Shown here: positions 27,097-35,536 of the stretch, piece after piece
Layout: the number at the start of each line of letters is the position of its first letter
Numbering within the stretch: the stretch's first letter is position 1
Source of the DNA: Niveispirillum lacus
Lineage (GTDB): Bacteria; Pseudomonadota; Alphaproteobacteria; Azospirillales; Azospirillaceae
NCBI RefSeq assembly: GCF_002251795.1
Contig: NZ_NOXU01000026.1
Span: 124,001-188,000, forward strand
DNA: 64,000 bases
Direction of reading: 5' to 3'
Made by a program: the position numbers and the translations under genes
Notes under the pieces: generated by a model
Databases searched by the model: none
What the model was told of the DNA's origin: nothing
What the model saw: only the letters and a program-made list of their open reading frames with translations

Positions 27097-27198
27097 GGAG
27101 CCGGGCGCCACATCCCCTTGACCCTTCAGCACGCAAACGGTAGGCAGGGCCGACCTGTGTGTCCTATCCCTGTTCGCCGCTCATAAGGGGCCCCGTCA

Positions 27199-28218
27199 AT
27201 GTCCGCTCGCCAACATCTGGATCAGCTCTGGTCACGGGGCCGCGCTTTCCTGGGCACCGAGCTTGCCATCATGGGTGGCGCGATGACCTGGGTGTCAGAT
27301 CGTCATCTGGTGGCAGCGATCTCCAATGCTGGTGGCTTCGGTGTCATCGCGTCAGGCTCCATGTCGCCTGACCTGTTGCGACAGGAAATCCAGGCGACCG
27401 CCGCACTGACGGCCAAGCCGTTTGGTGTCAACTTGATCACCCTGCATCCGCAATTGGATGACCTGATCCAGGTCTGTCTGGACGAGGGGGTCGGCCATAT
27501 CGTGCTGGCAGGTGGCTTGCCGCCGGGTACGGCGATCAGGATGGCAAAAGATGGCGGCGCCAGGGTCATGTGTTTTGCCCCAGCCCTGGTTATTGCCAAA
27601 CGCCTGATCCGGGCGGGTGCCGATGCCATTGTAATCGAAGGCAGCGAAGCGGGGGGCCATATCGGGCCGGTATCCACCTCCGTCCTGGCCCAGGAGATAT
27701 TGCCGGAAATCCGCGATGTTCCTGTCTTTGTCGCCGGTGGCATTGGACGTGGGGAAGCCATTGTCTCCTACCTGGAGATGGGAGCAGCAGGTGTACAATT
27801 GGGAACAAGGTTCGTTTGTGCCACCGAATGTCGGGCACATCCAAACTTCAAGCAGGCCTTCATCCGCGCTGGTGCGCGCGATGCCATCGCGTCGGTGGCC
27901 CTTGATAGCCGTTTTCCGGTGATCCCTGTCCGTGCCCTGCAGAATGAAGGCACCAAGCGCTTTATGGAAAAGCAGCGAGAGGTGATTGCGAAGTTCGACG
28001 CCGGTGACCTGGATCAGAAGGAAGCGCAGCTTGAGATCGAGCATTACTGGGCCGGCGCGCTGCGCCGCGCGGTGATCGAGGGTGATGTGGAGAACGGTTC
28101 CCTGATGGCCGGGCAGTCAGTGGGTATGGTGACCAGGGAACAGCCGGTGGCTGATATCCTGGCCGACCTGTTGATGCAGGCGGAAGCGGCAGTTGCAGGT
28201 CGCGGCGCAGCCGCCTGA
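27199..28218 (+). CDS. Nitronate monooxygenase
   Basis: A 339-aa FMN-binding TIM barrel that oxidises alkyl nitronates; FabK-type enoyl-ACP reductases share the fold. The family motifs are NAGGFGVIASGSM (about residues 43-55), GADAIVIEGSEAGGHIG (about 138-154, with the catalytic-type His) and VFVAGGIGRGEAIVSYLEMG with GVQLGTRF for phosphate binding. AAGGGG precedes the ATG. It carries no extra cysteine cluster, unlike the relative at 23629. Confidence 0.85.
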   Translation: MSARQHLDQLWSRGRAFLGTELAIMGGAMTWVSDRHLVAAISNAGGFGVIASGSMSPDLLRQEIQATAALTAKPFGVNLITLHPQLDDLIQVCLDEGVGHIVLAGGLPPGTAIRMAKDGGARVMCFAPALVIAKRLIRAGADAIVIEGSEAGGHIGPVSTSVLAQEILPEIRDVPVFVAGGIGRGEAIVSYLEMGAAGVQLGTRFVCATECRAHPNFKQAFIRAGARDAIASVALDSRFPVIPVRALQNEGTKRFMEKQREVIAKFDAGDLDQKEAQLEIEHYWAGALRRAVIEGDVENGSLMAGQSVGMVTREQPVADILADLLMQAEAAVAGRGAAA

Positions 28219-28271
28219 TCTGACAGTCGTGTTTATTCCGTCCAACGTCCCTGTATCAAAGGCGGATGGTT

Positions 28272-28823
28272 TCAGAATCCAGATCCCGGCATCGCCAGAT
28301 AGGCTAGTTCGGCGTCGGTGCTGTCGCGGCCCAAAACCTTGTTGCGATGGGGAAAGCGGCCATACTGGGCAATGACGGCCAGATGTCGGCAGGCATAGTC
28401 AAGAAGTTGTGGGTCGCGGGTCCGGTTGGCGAACAGACGAACCGCCAGGCGCTGGTCCTCAATCTGTTCGGAATGTTCGAACGGCAGATAGATGAAGGGT
28501 CGCTGGTCTTCGCGCAGCATCAGATCCTGTTCACGGGCAATGGCATCGGTGGCAATGGCCAGGGCCACAGCATCGGTTGCAAAGGCACGCGGGGTTCCCC
28601 GAAACATGTTTCGCGGTGCCTGATCCAGCAGGATGCAGAGGGCTAGCACACCTTCCGGTGTTTCGGCCCAGTCGGCCAGATCGCCATTGCCCGCTGCCAG
28701 ATGCGCCGGCAGCAATCGGTGGGTGACCAGTACGTCAAACTCCGGCCCGCCGCCGAACCACTGTCCCGGCCCCGCTTCCTGAAACCAGAAGGCCAGCACC
28801 CCATCAATGTCACTGGCCCGCAT
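28272..28823 (-). CDS. DUF924 family protein
   Basis: A 183-aa helical protein of the DUF924 family (TPR-like fold, function unknown). FWFQEAGPGQWFGG at the start, LCILLDQAPRNMFRGTPRAF near residue 63 and PFEHSEQIEDQ are characteristic. The ATG at 28823 follows GGGAGATGGGAA; an in-frame ATG at 28877 is rejected. It is last in the leftward DGC-DUF2336-cca series, 111 bases after cca. Confidence 0.85.
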   Translation of the reverse strand: MRASDIDGVLAFWFQEAGPGQWFGGGPEFDVLVTHRLLPAHLAAGNGDLADWAETPEGVLALCILLDQAPRNMFRGTPRAFATDAVALAIATDAIAREQDLMLREDQRPFIYLPFEHSEQIEDQRLAVRLFANRTRDPQLLDYACRHLAVIAQYGRFPHRNKVLGRDSTDAELAYLAMPGSGF

Positions 28824-28934
28824 TTCCCATCTCCCTGGGCCGGGCGGCCCGCCAGCACCTGTTGCCGTTGACGTCAAAGTGATGCCGCCGACCGCAGCGC
28901 ATGTCCAGAGGTTCGACGGAGAATATCCCCCGCT

Positions 28935-30200
28935 TCATTCGCGTGCCTTGCGTTCGCTGATGCGGCGGGTCAGTTCGGCCAGGCATTCCTCCCGCGTGGG
29001 GCGATAGTCACGCGCGGCCCACCAGCCCTCCATTGCCGCCAGCATCACCCCCACATCCGGCCCGGGGGTCATGCCCAGTTCCAGCAGGTCACGTCCCTTC
29101 AGTGGGAAGGGCACCACTATCCAGGTCGCCGCTTCTGCCAGCGCTTCCAGCAGTTCCACCGCCGGCGTGCCGCGTGTTGCAGCCGACAGCAGCAATAAAT
29201 CGCGATAGGTTTCAGGCCCCAGTTTCTGCAAGGCGTGACGGCGGCTGGTCACCGTCAGGTCGGGATGCACATCGACGGGCGCGGCGCACAGGCCCAGCAA
29301 ATGGTCACGGTTTGCGTTCGACAGGCGTAGCCGTTCCACCGTATCCGCCGCGGCCGACAGTCCGGTTGGCAGTAACGCTGCCAGATGGGCCATCGGATGG
29401 GCCTCCCCGACCAGCCACTCCAGCCGGTCCAGAGCTGCCAATCGGGTGATATTCGTCGCCTGTGGAAGGATTTGGGCCACCACGCCGCAATCAATCATCA
29501 GGCGCCAGACCTCGACCATCCGGTCCTGAGCCAGAATCTTCATCACTTCCTGCTGCACCCTTTCCCCGGACAGGGACGGCAGCAGGGGCGCCATGGTGGT
29601 GCAAGCTGCCACAGCATCCGGGTCAGGGCGCCCTTGACCAAAACGCGCATGGAAACGGAAAAAGCGCAGGATGCGGAGCACATCCTCGGCGATGCGTTCG
29701 CGTGATTGGCCGATGAAGCGCACCCGTCCTGACTTCAAGTCGCGCACACCGTCGAACGGGTCGTAAAGCTCGCCTTCCGGGGTCAGTGACATCGCGTTGA
29801 AGGTGAAATCGCGGCGCCCGGCATCTTCCAGCCAATTATCCGTGAAAGCGATCACGGCATGGCGGCCATCTGTCTCCACATCCCGCCGCAGGGTGGTGAT
29901 CTCGAACGATGAACCCTCGGTAAGGGCCGTCACAGTCCCGTGCTCGATCCCGGTCGGGATGACGCGGATGCCATCCTGGCGCAGCCGACGCATCACCTCG
30001 TCCGGTGGCAGCGGTGTGGCAATGTCAATATCAGTGGCCTGGATGCCCAGGATCGCATCGCGGACACAGCCGCCAATAAAACGCGCCTCCTGCCCGGTGC
30101 GCATCAACGACTGCATGACCCGGCGCGCCGCAGTGCCCGCCATCAGGCCGATCGGGCCCGGGTGCAGCACAGGGCGCTCCGGATCGGCAGTGTCGTTCAT
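28935..30200 (-). CDS. cca: CCA tRNA nucleotidyltransferase / poly(A) polymerase family
   Basis: A 421-aa class II nucleotidyltransferase that adds or repairs CCA at tRNA 3' ends. RFIGGCVRDAILG (residues 40-52) and the metal-binding pair in TDIDIAT (57-62) define the active site; RRDFTFNAMSL (about 123-133) and EDVLRILRFFRFHARFG follow. The two tRNA genes in the window already encode CCA, so repair may be its main job. It begins 4 bases after the DUF2336 stop, indicating translational coupling. Confidence 0.93.
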   Translation of the reverse strand: MNDTADPERPVLHPGPIGLMAGTAARRVMQSLMRTGQEARFIGGCVRDAILGIQATDIDIATPLPPDEVMRRLRQDGIRVIPTGIEHGTVTALTEGSSFEITTLRRDVETDGRHAVIAFTDNWLEDAGRRDFTFNAMSLTPEGELYDPFDGVRDLKSGRVRFIGQSRERIAEDVLRILRFFRFHARFGQGRPDPDAVAACTTMAPLLPSLSGERVQQEVMKILAQDRMVEVWRLMIDCGVVAQILPQATNITRLAALDRLEWLVGEAHPMAHLAALLPTGLSAAADTVERLRLSNANRDHLLGLCAAPVDVHPDLTVTSRRHALQKLGPETYRDLLLLSAATRGTPAVELLEALAEAATWIVVPFPLKGRDLLELGMTPGPDVGVMLAAMEGWWAARDYRPTREECLAELTRRISERKARE

Positions 30201-30204
30201 CCCC

Positions 30205-31479
30205 TCACGCCTTCAGTCCAAAAAATTCCAACTGCCAGATCATTTCGCTGTCCGACATCGGATAATGAGTCCCATCGCGTGCATTTAACACCGATGTGGG
30301 GGGAATGTTGGCGATCCGCAACTGGATCTGCCGGCAAAGCCGCATGGATAGCTTGGCCCGCCAGCACAGCGCGGTCACGCCGCGCGCGCTTTGCCCACCA
30401 ATGATTTTGTCCACGGCATCGAGGGGCACATTGGCTTTGACGGCCAATGCAGCCAGAACGAAGCCGCGATCACCCTGGGTCAGGGCACCACCCACCATAT
30501 CCTCGTCCAGTTTGCCAGCGGCATGGGCTTTCTTGGCCCGTTCCATTGGCCGTTCTTTGGGGGTTTCTTCTGCCCCTTCATCATCAATCCCCAATGGTTC
30601 GGCCCCGCCACCCCGGTTGGCCCGGGCACGGTCAAGCACGGCATTGCGCACGGCGGCCCGCACCTCGGGCGGAAGGTCAGTGCGGTTTTCCAGCACTCGC
30701 ATCAATTGTTCGCTGACGAACCCGACGATACGGGCAGCCGCCTTTGGTGGAAGTGAGGGGCGGCGCACCAGCGGACCGTGCCAGGGCTCAAATTTCGGCG
30801 CCATGTCGATGATGCGGTCCAGAGTCTCCTCCCGGATCTGGGCAGAGGCGTTGCCCAGCAGCGCAGCCACAGCCGCTTCGCTCTGTGTACGCGCGACCGC
30901 CTCTGACACGGTTCCTGAAAGGCCGGCGCGCTGGGCGATGGCCACCAGTTTTCCGTCCATCGGCTGACTGCCAATGATCGACAGAAGATCATCGTCAGTC
31001 AGCAGGGGTGAATGACGCAGGACAGGACCGGAAACCGACAGTTCCAGGTCGCGCGCCAATTGCTGGATCAGGTGCGGCGGGGCCCCTGGCTGGTCCTTTA
31101 ATGTTTCGGCAACGACCTGACGAACCACAGAGGCGTGGTCGCGGGCCAGCGCTTCCACAATATCCATTGTCATCCGTTCCAACTGCCCGACCCGGTCTGC
31201 CGGCAAGGATGGGATCAGCAGGGCAATCTTGCGCGCCAGGCCGGATCGCACCTCTTCGTCCGGGTCGCCGCAAAGCAGCAGATCGGCCTGGCGCGGGGTG
31301 GCATTATTGCGTGCGATTTCGCGCCTTACCTCGGCACTTTCGTCATTGGCCAGATAGAACAGGATTTCGGGCTGTGTATCCGCCCGAGCCGCAACGATCC
31401 GTCGCTGGCCCGCATCACCACTGGCGGCCAGTTTTTTGGCGGTGTCGTAATCCATGGGCGTGGAGTTGGAACCTTTCAT
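30205..31479 (-). CDS. DUF2336 domain protein
   Basis: A 424-aa protein with HEAT-like helical repeats. RRIVAARADTQPEILFYLA, EVRREIARNNATPRQADLLL and EEVRSGLARKIA show the alternating repeat pattern, and the middle part carries the conserved DUF2336 region. The C-terminal third (ALCWRAKLSMRLCRQIQLRI) is also typical. The family is largely alphaproteobacterial and its role is unknown. The ATG at 31455 is an alternative start. It lies 19 bases after the diguanylate cyclase gene and 4 bases before cca. Confidence 0.8.
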   Translation of the reverse strand: MKGSNSTPMDYDTAKKLAASGDAGQRRIVAARADTQPEILFYLANDESAEVRREIARNNATPRQADLLLCGDPDEEVRSGLARKIALLIPSLPADRVGQLERMTMDIVEALARDHASVVRQVVAETLKDQPGAPPHLIQQLARDLELSVSGPVLRHSPLLTDDDLLSIIGSQPMDGKLVAIAQRAGLSGTVSEAVARTQSEAAVAALLGNASAQIREETLDRIIDMAPKFEPWHGPLVRRPSLPPKAAARIVGFVSEQLMRVLENRTDLPPEVRAAVRNAVLDRARANRGGGAEPLGIDDEGAEETPKERPMERAKKAHAAGKLDEDMVGGALTQGDRGFVLAALAVKANVPLDAVDKIIGGQSARGVTALCWRAKLSMRLCRQIQLRIANIPPTSVLNARDGTHYPMSDSEMIWQLEFFGLKA

Positions 31480-31498
31480 TTAAGACCCATACCTGTTC

Positions 31499-33211
31499 TC
31501 AACCAGCGACCAAGGCCGGAGCCAGGGCGCGGTGGCCCTTGCCCATGCGCTTGGCAGCATACATACCCTGGTCACCACGGTCGACAAGCCCTTGCGCCAG
31601 TTCACCCGAACCACCGCGATAGCAAGCGATTCCCACCGATACGCCGAGCGGTTTCTCAGGCGATGCCGACAGTGGCCGCAGGAATTCCGCCGCCTCACGG
31701 AGCAGGCGGTCTGCCACGGCCACGGCCTGCTCCTCGTCCACGCGGTCGATCCACAGCACGAATTCATCGCCCCCCAGGCGACCGCACAGGTCGCTTGGTC
31801 GCGCCAGGCGACCCAGCAGTTCCCCCACCGCGCGCAACACGTCATCGCCAGCGCCGTGGCCCAGCTTGTCATTGACGGCTTTGAAGTTATCCAGGTCGAA
31901 ATAAAGCAGAGCGGAACCGCCGCCTGTTTGTTTGTCCAGTCGAGATTCCAGCATTTCCATAAAGGTGCGACGGTTGTAAAGACCGGTCAGGCCGTCGCGT
32001 TCCGACAGGGTCTTCAACCGTTCCTGATAACGTGCCTGTGCCACGGCCACGCCCACCTGATCGGCGATGGCCTGGATCATGGACAGGTCTTCGTCGGTCC
32101 AGTCCTGGCCATCGTTACGCCAGACCAGGATTGCGCCGTTCACTTCATGCCGGAACAAGGTTCGGGTGGCCAGCATGTTGTAACTTCCCGATCGCCCTGT
32201 CATCGGTTCCACCTTTTCGGCCACCTGTTCCAGGAATGGGGCGATGTCAGGGCGTATATCCTCGGCCATCGGCAACTGGGCCGCAGCCTCGCTGAACACG
32301 TCGCCCGTGCGGGCATAAAGCCGGGCACCGGCTGACCCGGTTGCGTTCACCGCAACACCCACCGCAATTTCCAGGGTTTTGGCAGGGTCCACATCGTCGC
32401 GAGTGGAGGAGACGATATAACCCAGATACTTCTCGCGCAGGCGGACCTGGGCCAATTCCATGCCCTTGACCCGCGCCTCGGTAATGTCGCGGCAGGCGCC
32501 GCGTGCCCCGATCCAGTCGCCTTGGGGGCCGATCAGTGGCACAGCCGAGGAAATCAGGCAGGCGGCGGCCCCGTCCTTGGCGCGCAGCCACACCTCCGTC
32601 CGCTCGATGGCGACACCGGTATCGAAGGGCAATGGCTGATCGGCGAAATCGGCCAGCACAAATTCGGACGGGTGGCGACCAATCAGGTCATCGGGGTGAT
32701 ACCCGATTGCCCCCGCTGCCGATACGAACACAAATCGTCCATCCGGTCCGACCTCCCAGGCAAAGTCGGAAGAGATATCAACCAGATCCTTGTAGCGCTG
32801 ACGGCTTTCCGTCAAGGCATGGCGCAGCCGGCGTTCCAGCGTGACCTCCCGGCCCAGGCACAGGACTCCCCCGTCTGACAGCAGGACGCTGGTAAATTCA
32901 ACAACGCCAGGACCGCTGCCGGTTTCGACCGGCACGGACCGATGTGGTTCGGTCAGCGGTCCGCCGGAGGCTGCCCATCGGCCTAGTTCAGCCAGCCAGC
33001 CATCATGACGTTCAACCAGCAGCTTAGCGCCGGTATTCAGGAACAGAGGCCGTCCCTGCCCATCCAATGTCAGGCCGGGACCGGGCCAGCCGTCCAGCAG
33101 AGCCGGCAGCGCCACGATGTCGACCGCATCGCTGGCTGGAAGAGGACCGGAAGGGGGTGACAAGGCCGGGGTGCTCCCGTGGTAACCGTTTCTGATCCAG
33201 TGGTAACGCAC
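31499..33211 (-). CDS. Diguanylate cyclase with PAS and GAF domains
   Basis: A 570-aa cytoplasmic protein: a PAS-like region (about residues 20-110), a PAS domain around SDFAWEVGPDGRFVFVSAAG with PAC segment, a GAF-like domain (about 240-390) and a C-terminal GGDEF domain. The catalytic motif is intact as GRLGGDEFVLWIDR (about 481), and an RPSD inhibitory site lies 5 residues upstream, so cyclic-di-GMP product inhibition is expected. The start is uncertain: a GTG at 33211 is listed, but a TTG at 33277 or an internal codon near 33166 are possible, and none has a strong ribosome site. Confidence 0.85.
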   Translation of the reverse strand: MRYHWIRNGYHGSTPALSPPSGPLPASDAVDIVALPALLDGWPGPGLTLDGQGRPLFLNTGAKLLVERHDGWLAELGRWAASGGPLTEPHRSVPVETGSGPGVVEFTSVLLSDGGVLCLGREVTLERRLRHALTESRQRYKDLVDISSDFAWEVGPDGRFVFVSAAGAIGYHPDDLIGRHPSEFVLADFADQPLPFDTGVAIERTEVWLRAKDGAAACLISSAVPLIGPQGDWIGARGACRDITEARVKGMELAQVRLREKYLGYIVSSTRDDVDPAKTLEIAVGVAVNATGSAGARLYARTGDVFSEAAAQLPMAEDIRPDIAPFLEQVAEKVEPMTGRSGSYNMLATRTLFRHEVNGAILVWRNDGQDWTDEDLSMIQAIADQVGVAVAQARYQERLKTLSERDGLTGLYNRRTFMEMLESRLDKQTGGGSALLYFDLDNFKAVNDKLGHGAGDDVLRAVGELLGRLARPSDLCGRLGGDEFVLWIDRVDEEQAVAVADRLLREAAEFLRPLSASPEKPLGVSVGIACYRGGSGELAQGLVDRGDQGMYAAKRMGKGHRALAPALVAG

Positions 33212-33270
33212 CCGAGCGTTGCGGTCTATTGCCCTTGCGGTCACATCGACGGTTGACCATTTTATTCGAC

Positions 33271-34014
33271 ATGACAAACATCTCTAAAAATGTCGCCGCT
33301 TCGCCGGACCGTGAACCCACTGCACCTCTTTTCGACCGGTTTAACCACGTCGATCACTGGGTGTTTGATCTGGACAACACGCTTTACCCTGCACAATGCA
33401 ACCTGTTTGCCCAGGTCGATGTGCGCATCACTGACTATATCGCCAATGCTTTAGGGATGGAGCGTCAGGCGGCGCGGGCAAAACAAAAGGAGTATTATCG
33501 GCTGCACGGTACCTCCTTGCGCGGCATGATGATTGAACATGGAATGGCGCCGGCGCCATTCCTGGACTATGTGCATGATATTGATGTGACCCCTGTGACA
33601 CCTTCGCCACTGCTGGCTGAGGCGTTGAAGGCTCTGCCTGGCCGCAAGGTGATCTTTACCAACGGGTCGGTCCGCCATGCCGAGAATGTGTTGGCCCGAC
33701 TGGGTGTGGCAGACCATTTCGACGGCATTTTTGATATTGTGGCCGCCGATTACGTGCCCAAGCCCGATCCTACCCCTTATGTTACCCTGATCCAGCGTTT
33801 TGGGATCAATCCGGGCCGCGCCGCCATGGTAGAGGATTTGCACCGCAATCTGCTGCCGGCCGCCGCCGCCGGCATGACCACGGTCTGGGTCCGCACCGAC
33901 AGCGAGTTCTCTCACCCCGACCCCGCCGCCCAGGCCCATCCCGGCGACCATGTGCATCATGTCATCGCCGATGTGGAGGCTTGGTTGGCGGAGATCACGG
34001 CGCATCTGCGGTAA
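33271..34014 (+). CDS. HAD-type pyrimidine 5'-nucleotidase
   Basis: A 247-aa haloacid-dehalogenase phosphatase. Motif I is FDLDNTLYP with both catalytic Asp residues (about 32 and 34), motif II is VIFTNGS, and motif III/IV is KPDPTPYVTLI followed by MVEDLHRNL. The FDLDNTLYP form is that of the SDT1/PHM8-type nucleotidases that dephosphorylate pyrimidine monophosphates. It stands just upstream of dapD, a pairing common in alphaproteobacteria, and is divergent from the diguanylate cyclase. Confidence 0.85.
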   Translation: MTNISKNVAASPDREPTAPLFDRFNHVDHWVFDLDNTLYPAQCNLFAQVDVRITDYIANALGMERQAARAKQKEYYRLHGTSLRGMMIEHGMAPAPFLDYVHDIDVTPVTPSPLLAEALKALPGRKVIFTNGSVRHAENVLARLGVADHFDGIFDIVAADYVPKPDPTPYVTLIQRFGINPGRAAMVEDLHRNLLPAAAAGMTTVWVRTDSEFSHPDPAAQAHPGDHVHHVIADVEAWLAEITAHLR

Positions 34015-34134
34015 GCTGTTTTCCGCACGACCGTGCGGGCATGGGCGCCTTGCTTGAGGCTTCGTTGACACCCAAGGTGCCCACCCGCAAAGTCGCGGCC
34101 GATCCTTCCAAAATCGAACAGCAGGACCCCCGCG

Positions 34135-34980
34135 ATGAGCAGTTTTGCCGACCTCGCCCGCACGATCGACCAGGCCTGGGAAGACCGCGCCAACCTGGGC
34201 TTTTCCACAACTGGTGACGTGCGCGATGCGGTCAATAAGGCGCTGTCCCTGCTGGATGCCGGTGAGGCACGGGTGGCAGAGAAGGTGGACGGTGCCTGGG
34301 CCGTGAATCAGTGGCTGAAAAAGGCTGTGCTGTTATCCTTCCGCCTCAATGACAACGCTATGATCTCCGGCGCGCCGGGTGGGGCGTCCTGGTGGGACAA
34401 GGTGCCGTCAAAGTTTGATGGCTGGGACGAGGCCGGCTGGCGCAAGGCCGGCTTCCGTGCCGTGCCGGGCAGCGTGGTGCGCCGCAGCGCCTATATCGCC
34501 CCCGGCGTCGTGCTGATGCCCAGCTTCGTCAATGTCGGCGCCTTTGTGGACAAGGGCACCATGGTCGATACCTGGGCCACGGTCGGGTCCTGCGCTCAGA
34601 TCGGCAAGAATGTGCATCTGTCGGGCGGTGTCGGTATTGGCGGTGTGCTGGAGCCTTTGCAGGCCGGCCCCGTCATCATCGAGGATGACTGCTTCATCGG
34701 CGCGCGGTCGGAAGTGGTTGAAGGCGTGATCGTGGAACAGGGTGCCGTCCTGTCCATGGGCGTGTTCATCAGCGCCACCACCAAGATCATCGACCGGACG
34801 ACGGGCGAGGTGTTTGTGGGCCGCGTGCCTGCCTATTCCGTCGTCGTCCCCGGCAGCCTGCCCGGCAAGGCCCTGCCCGATGGCAGCCCCGGCCCGTCGC
34901 TCTCCTGTGCCGTGATCGTCAAGCGCGTGGATGCGCAGACCCGGTCCAAGACTTCCATCAACGACCTGCTGCGCGACTGA
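34135..34980 (+). CDS. dapD: Tetrahydrodipicolinate N-succinyltransferase
   Basis: A 281-aa left-handed beta-helix acyltransferase in the succinylase branch of lysine/diaminopimelate synthesis. Hexapeptide repeats run from about residue 115 ([20 protein letters not shown]) to 230, including [20 protein letters not shown] and [33 protein letters not shown] is a typical closing segment. dapE, two steps later, is at 59324 rather than adjacent. The VOC gene begins 4 bases after its stop. Confidence 0.95.
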   Translation: MSSFADLARTIDQAWEDRANLGFSTTGDVRDAVNKALSLLDAGEARVAEKVDGAWAVNQWLKKAVLLSFRLNDNAMISGAPGGASWWDKVPSKFDGWDEAGWRKAGFRAVPGSVVRRSAYIAPGVVLMPSFVNVGAFVDKGTMVDTWATVGSCAQIGKNVHLSGGVGIGGVLEPLQAGPVIIEDDCFIGARSEVVEGVIVEQGAVLSMGVFISATTKIIDRTTGEVFVGRVPAYSVVVPGSLPGKALPDGSPGPSLSCAVIVKRVDAQTRSKTSINDLLRD

Positions 34981-34984
34981 TCGG

Positions 34985-35380
34985 ATGCCCGCCATCGGCG
35001 CCCTGACCCTGCTGGTGCGGGATTATGATGAAGCCATCGCCTGGTATCGTGACCGGGTGGGGTTTCAGTTGATCAGCGACACCGACCTGGGAGGTGGCAA
35101 GCGCTGGGTGCTGATGGCACCCAAAGGTGCCACGGAAACCCGCTTGCTGCTGGCCCAGGCGGTGGGGCCGGAGCAGGAGGCACAGATCGGCCACCAGGCG
35201 GGCGGGCGCGTCTTTCTGTTCCTGCATACCGATGATTTCGCTCGCGACCATGAAGCGATGGTTGCGGCGGGAGTGCAGTTCCTGGAAGCGCCGCGCCACG
35301 AAGCCTATGGCAGCGTCGCTGTGTTCCAGGACCTTTATGGAAACAAGTGGGACCTGCTGCGGTTGCATCGCGTGGATTAG
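34985..35380 (+). CDS. VOC family protein
   Basis: A 131-aa glyoxalase-fold protein. IGALTLLVRDYDEAIAWYRD opens the first module, with GFQLISDTDLGGGKRWVLMA, and GSVAVFQDLYGNKWDLL closes the second. It starts 4 bases after dapD, so the two are probably co-translated, but there is no reason in the sequence to link its substrate to lysine synthesis. Confidence 0.82.
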   Translation: MPAIGALTLLVRDYDEAIAWYRDRVGFQLISDTDLGGGKRWVLMAPKGATETRLLLAQAVGPEQEAQIGHQAGGRVFLFLHTDDFARDHEAMVAAGVQFLEAPRHEAYGSVAVFQDLYGNKWDLLRLHRVD

Positions 35381-35477
35381 GCGGAGTCTTCATCCGCAGG
35401 TCACCACTCATGATCCTTTCCTCCCCCGGTATCTCCACCACCGCAATTCCGCCCCTTTCAAAGTTCATGCACATTGT

Positions 35478-35507
35478 TTGCACCGGGCGGGGGCCTCGGG
35501 GTATCAA
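35478..35507 (+). promoter_or_regulatory. Promoter candidate for the GlmS-like gene
   Basis: TTGCAC, an 18-base spacer and TATCAA precede the start codon by about 30 bases. The match is moderate. Confidence 0.35.
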
Positions 35508-35536
35508 GGCGGCGTATCTTTACAGAGGATTTTGAC

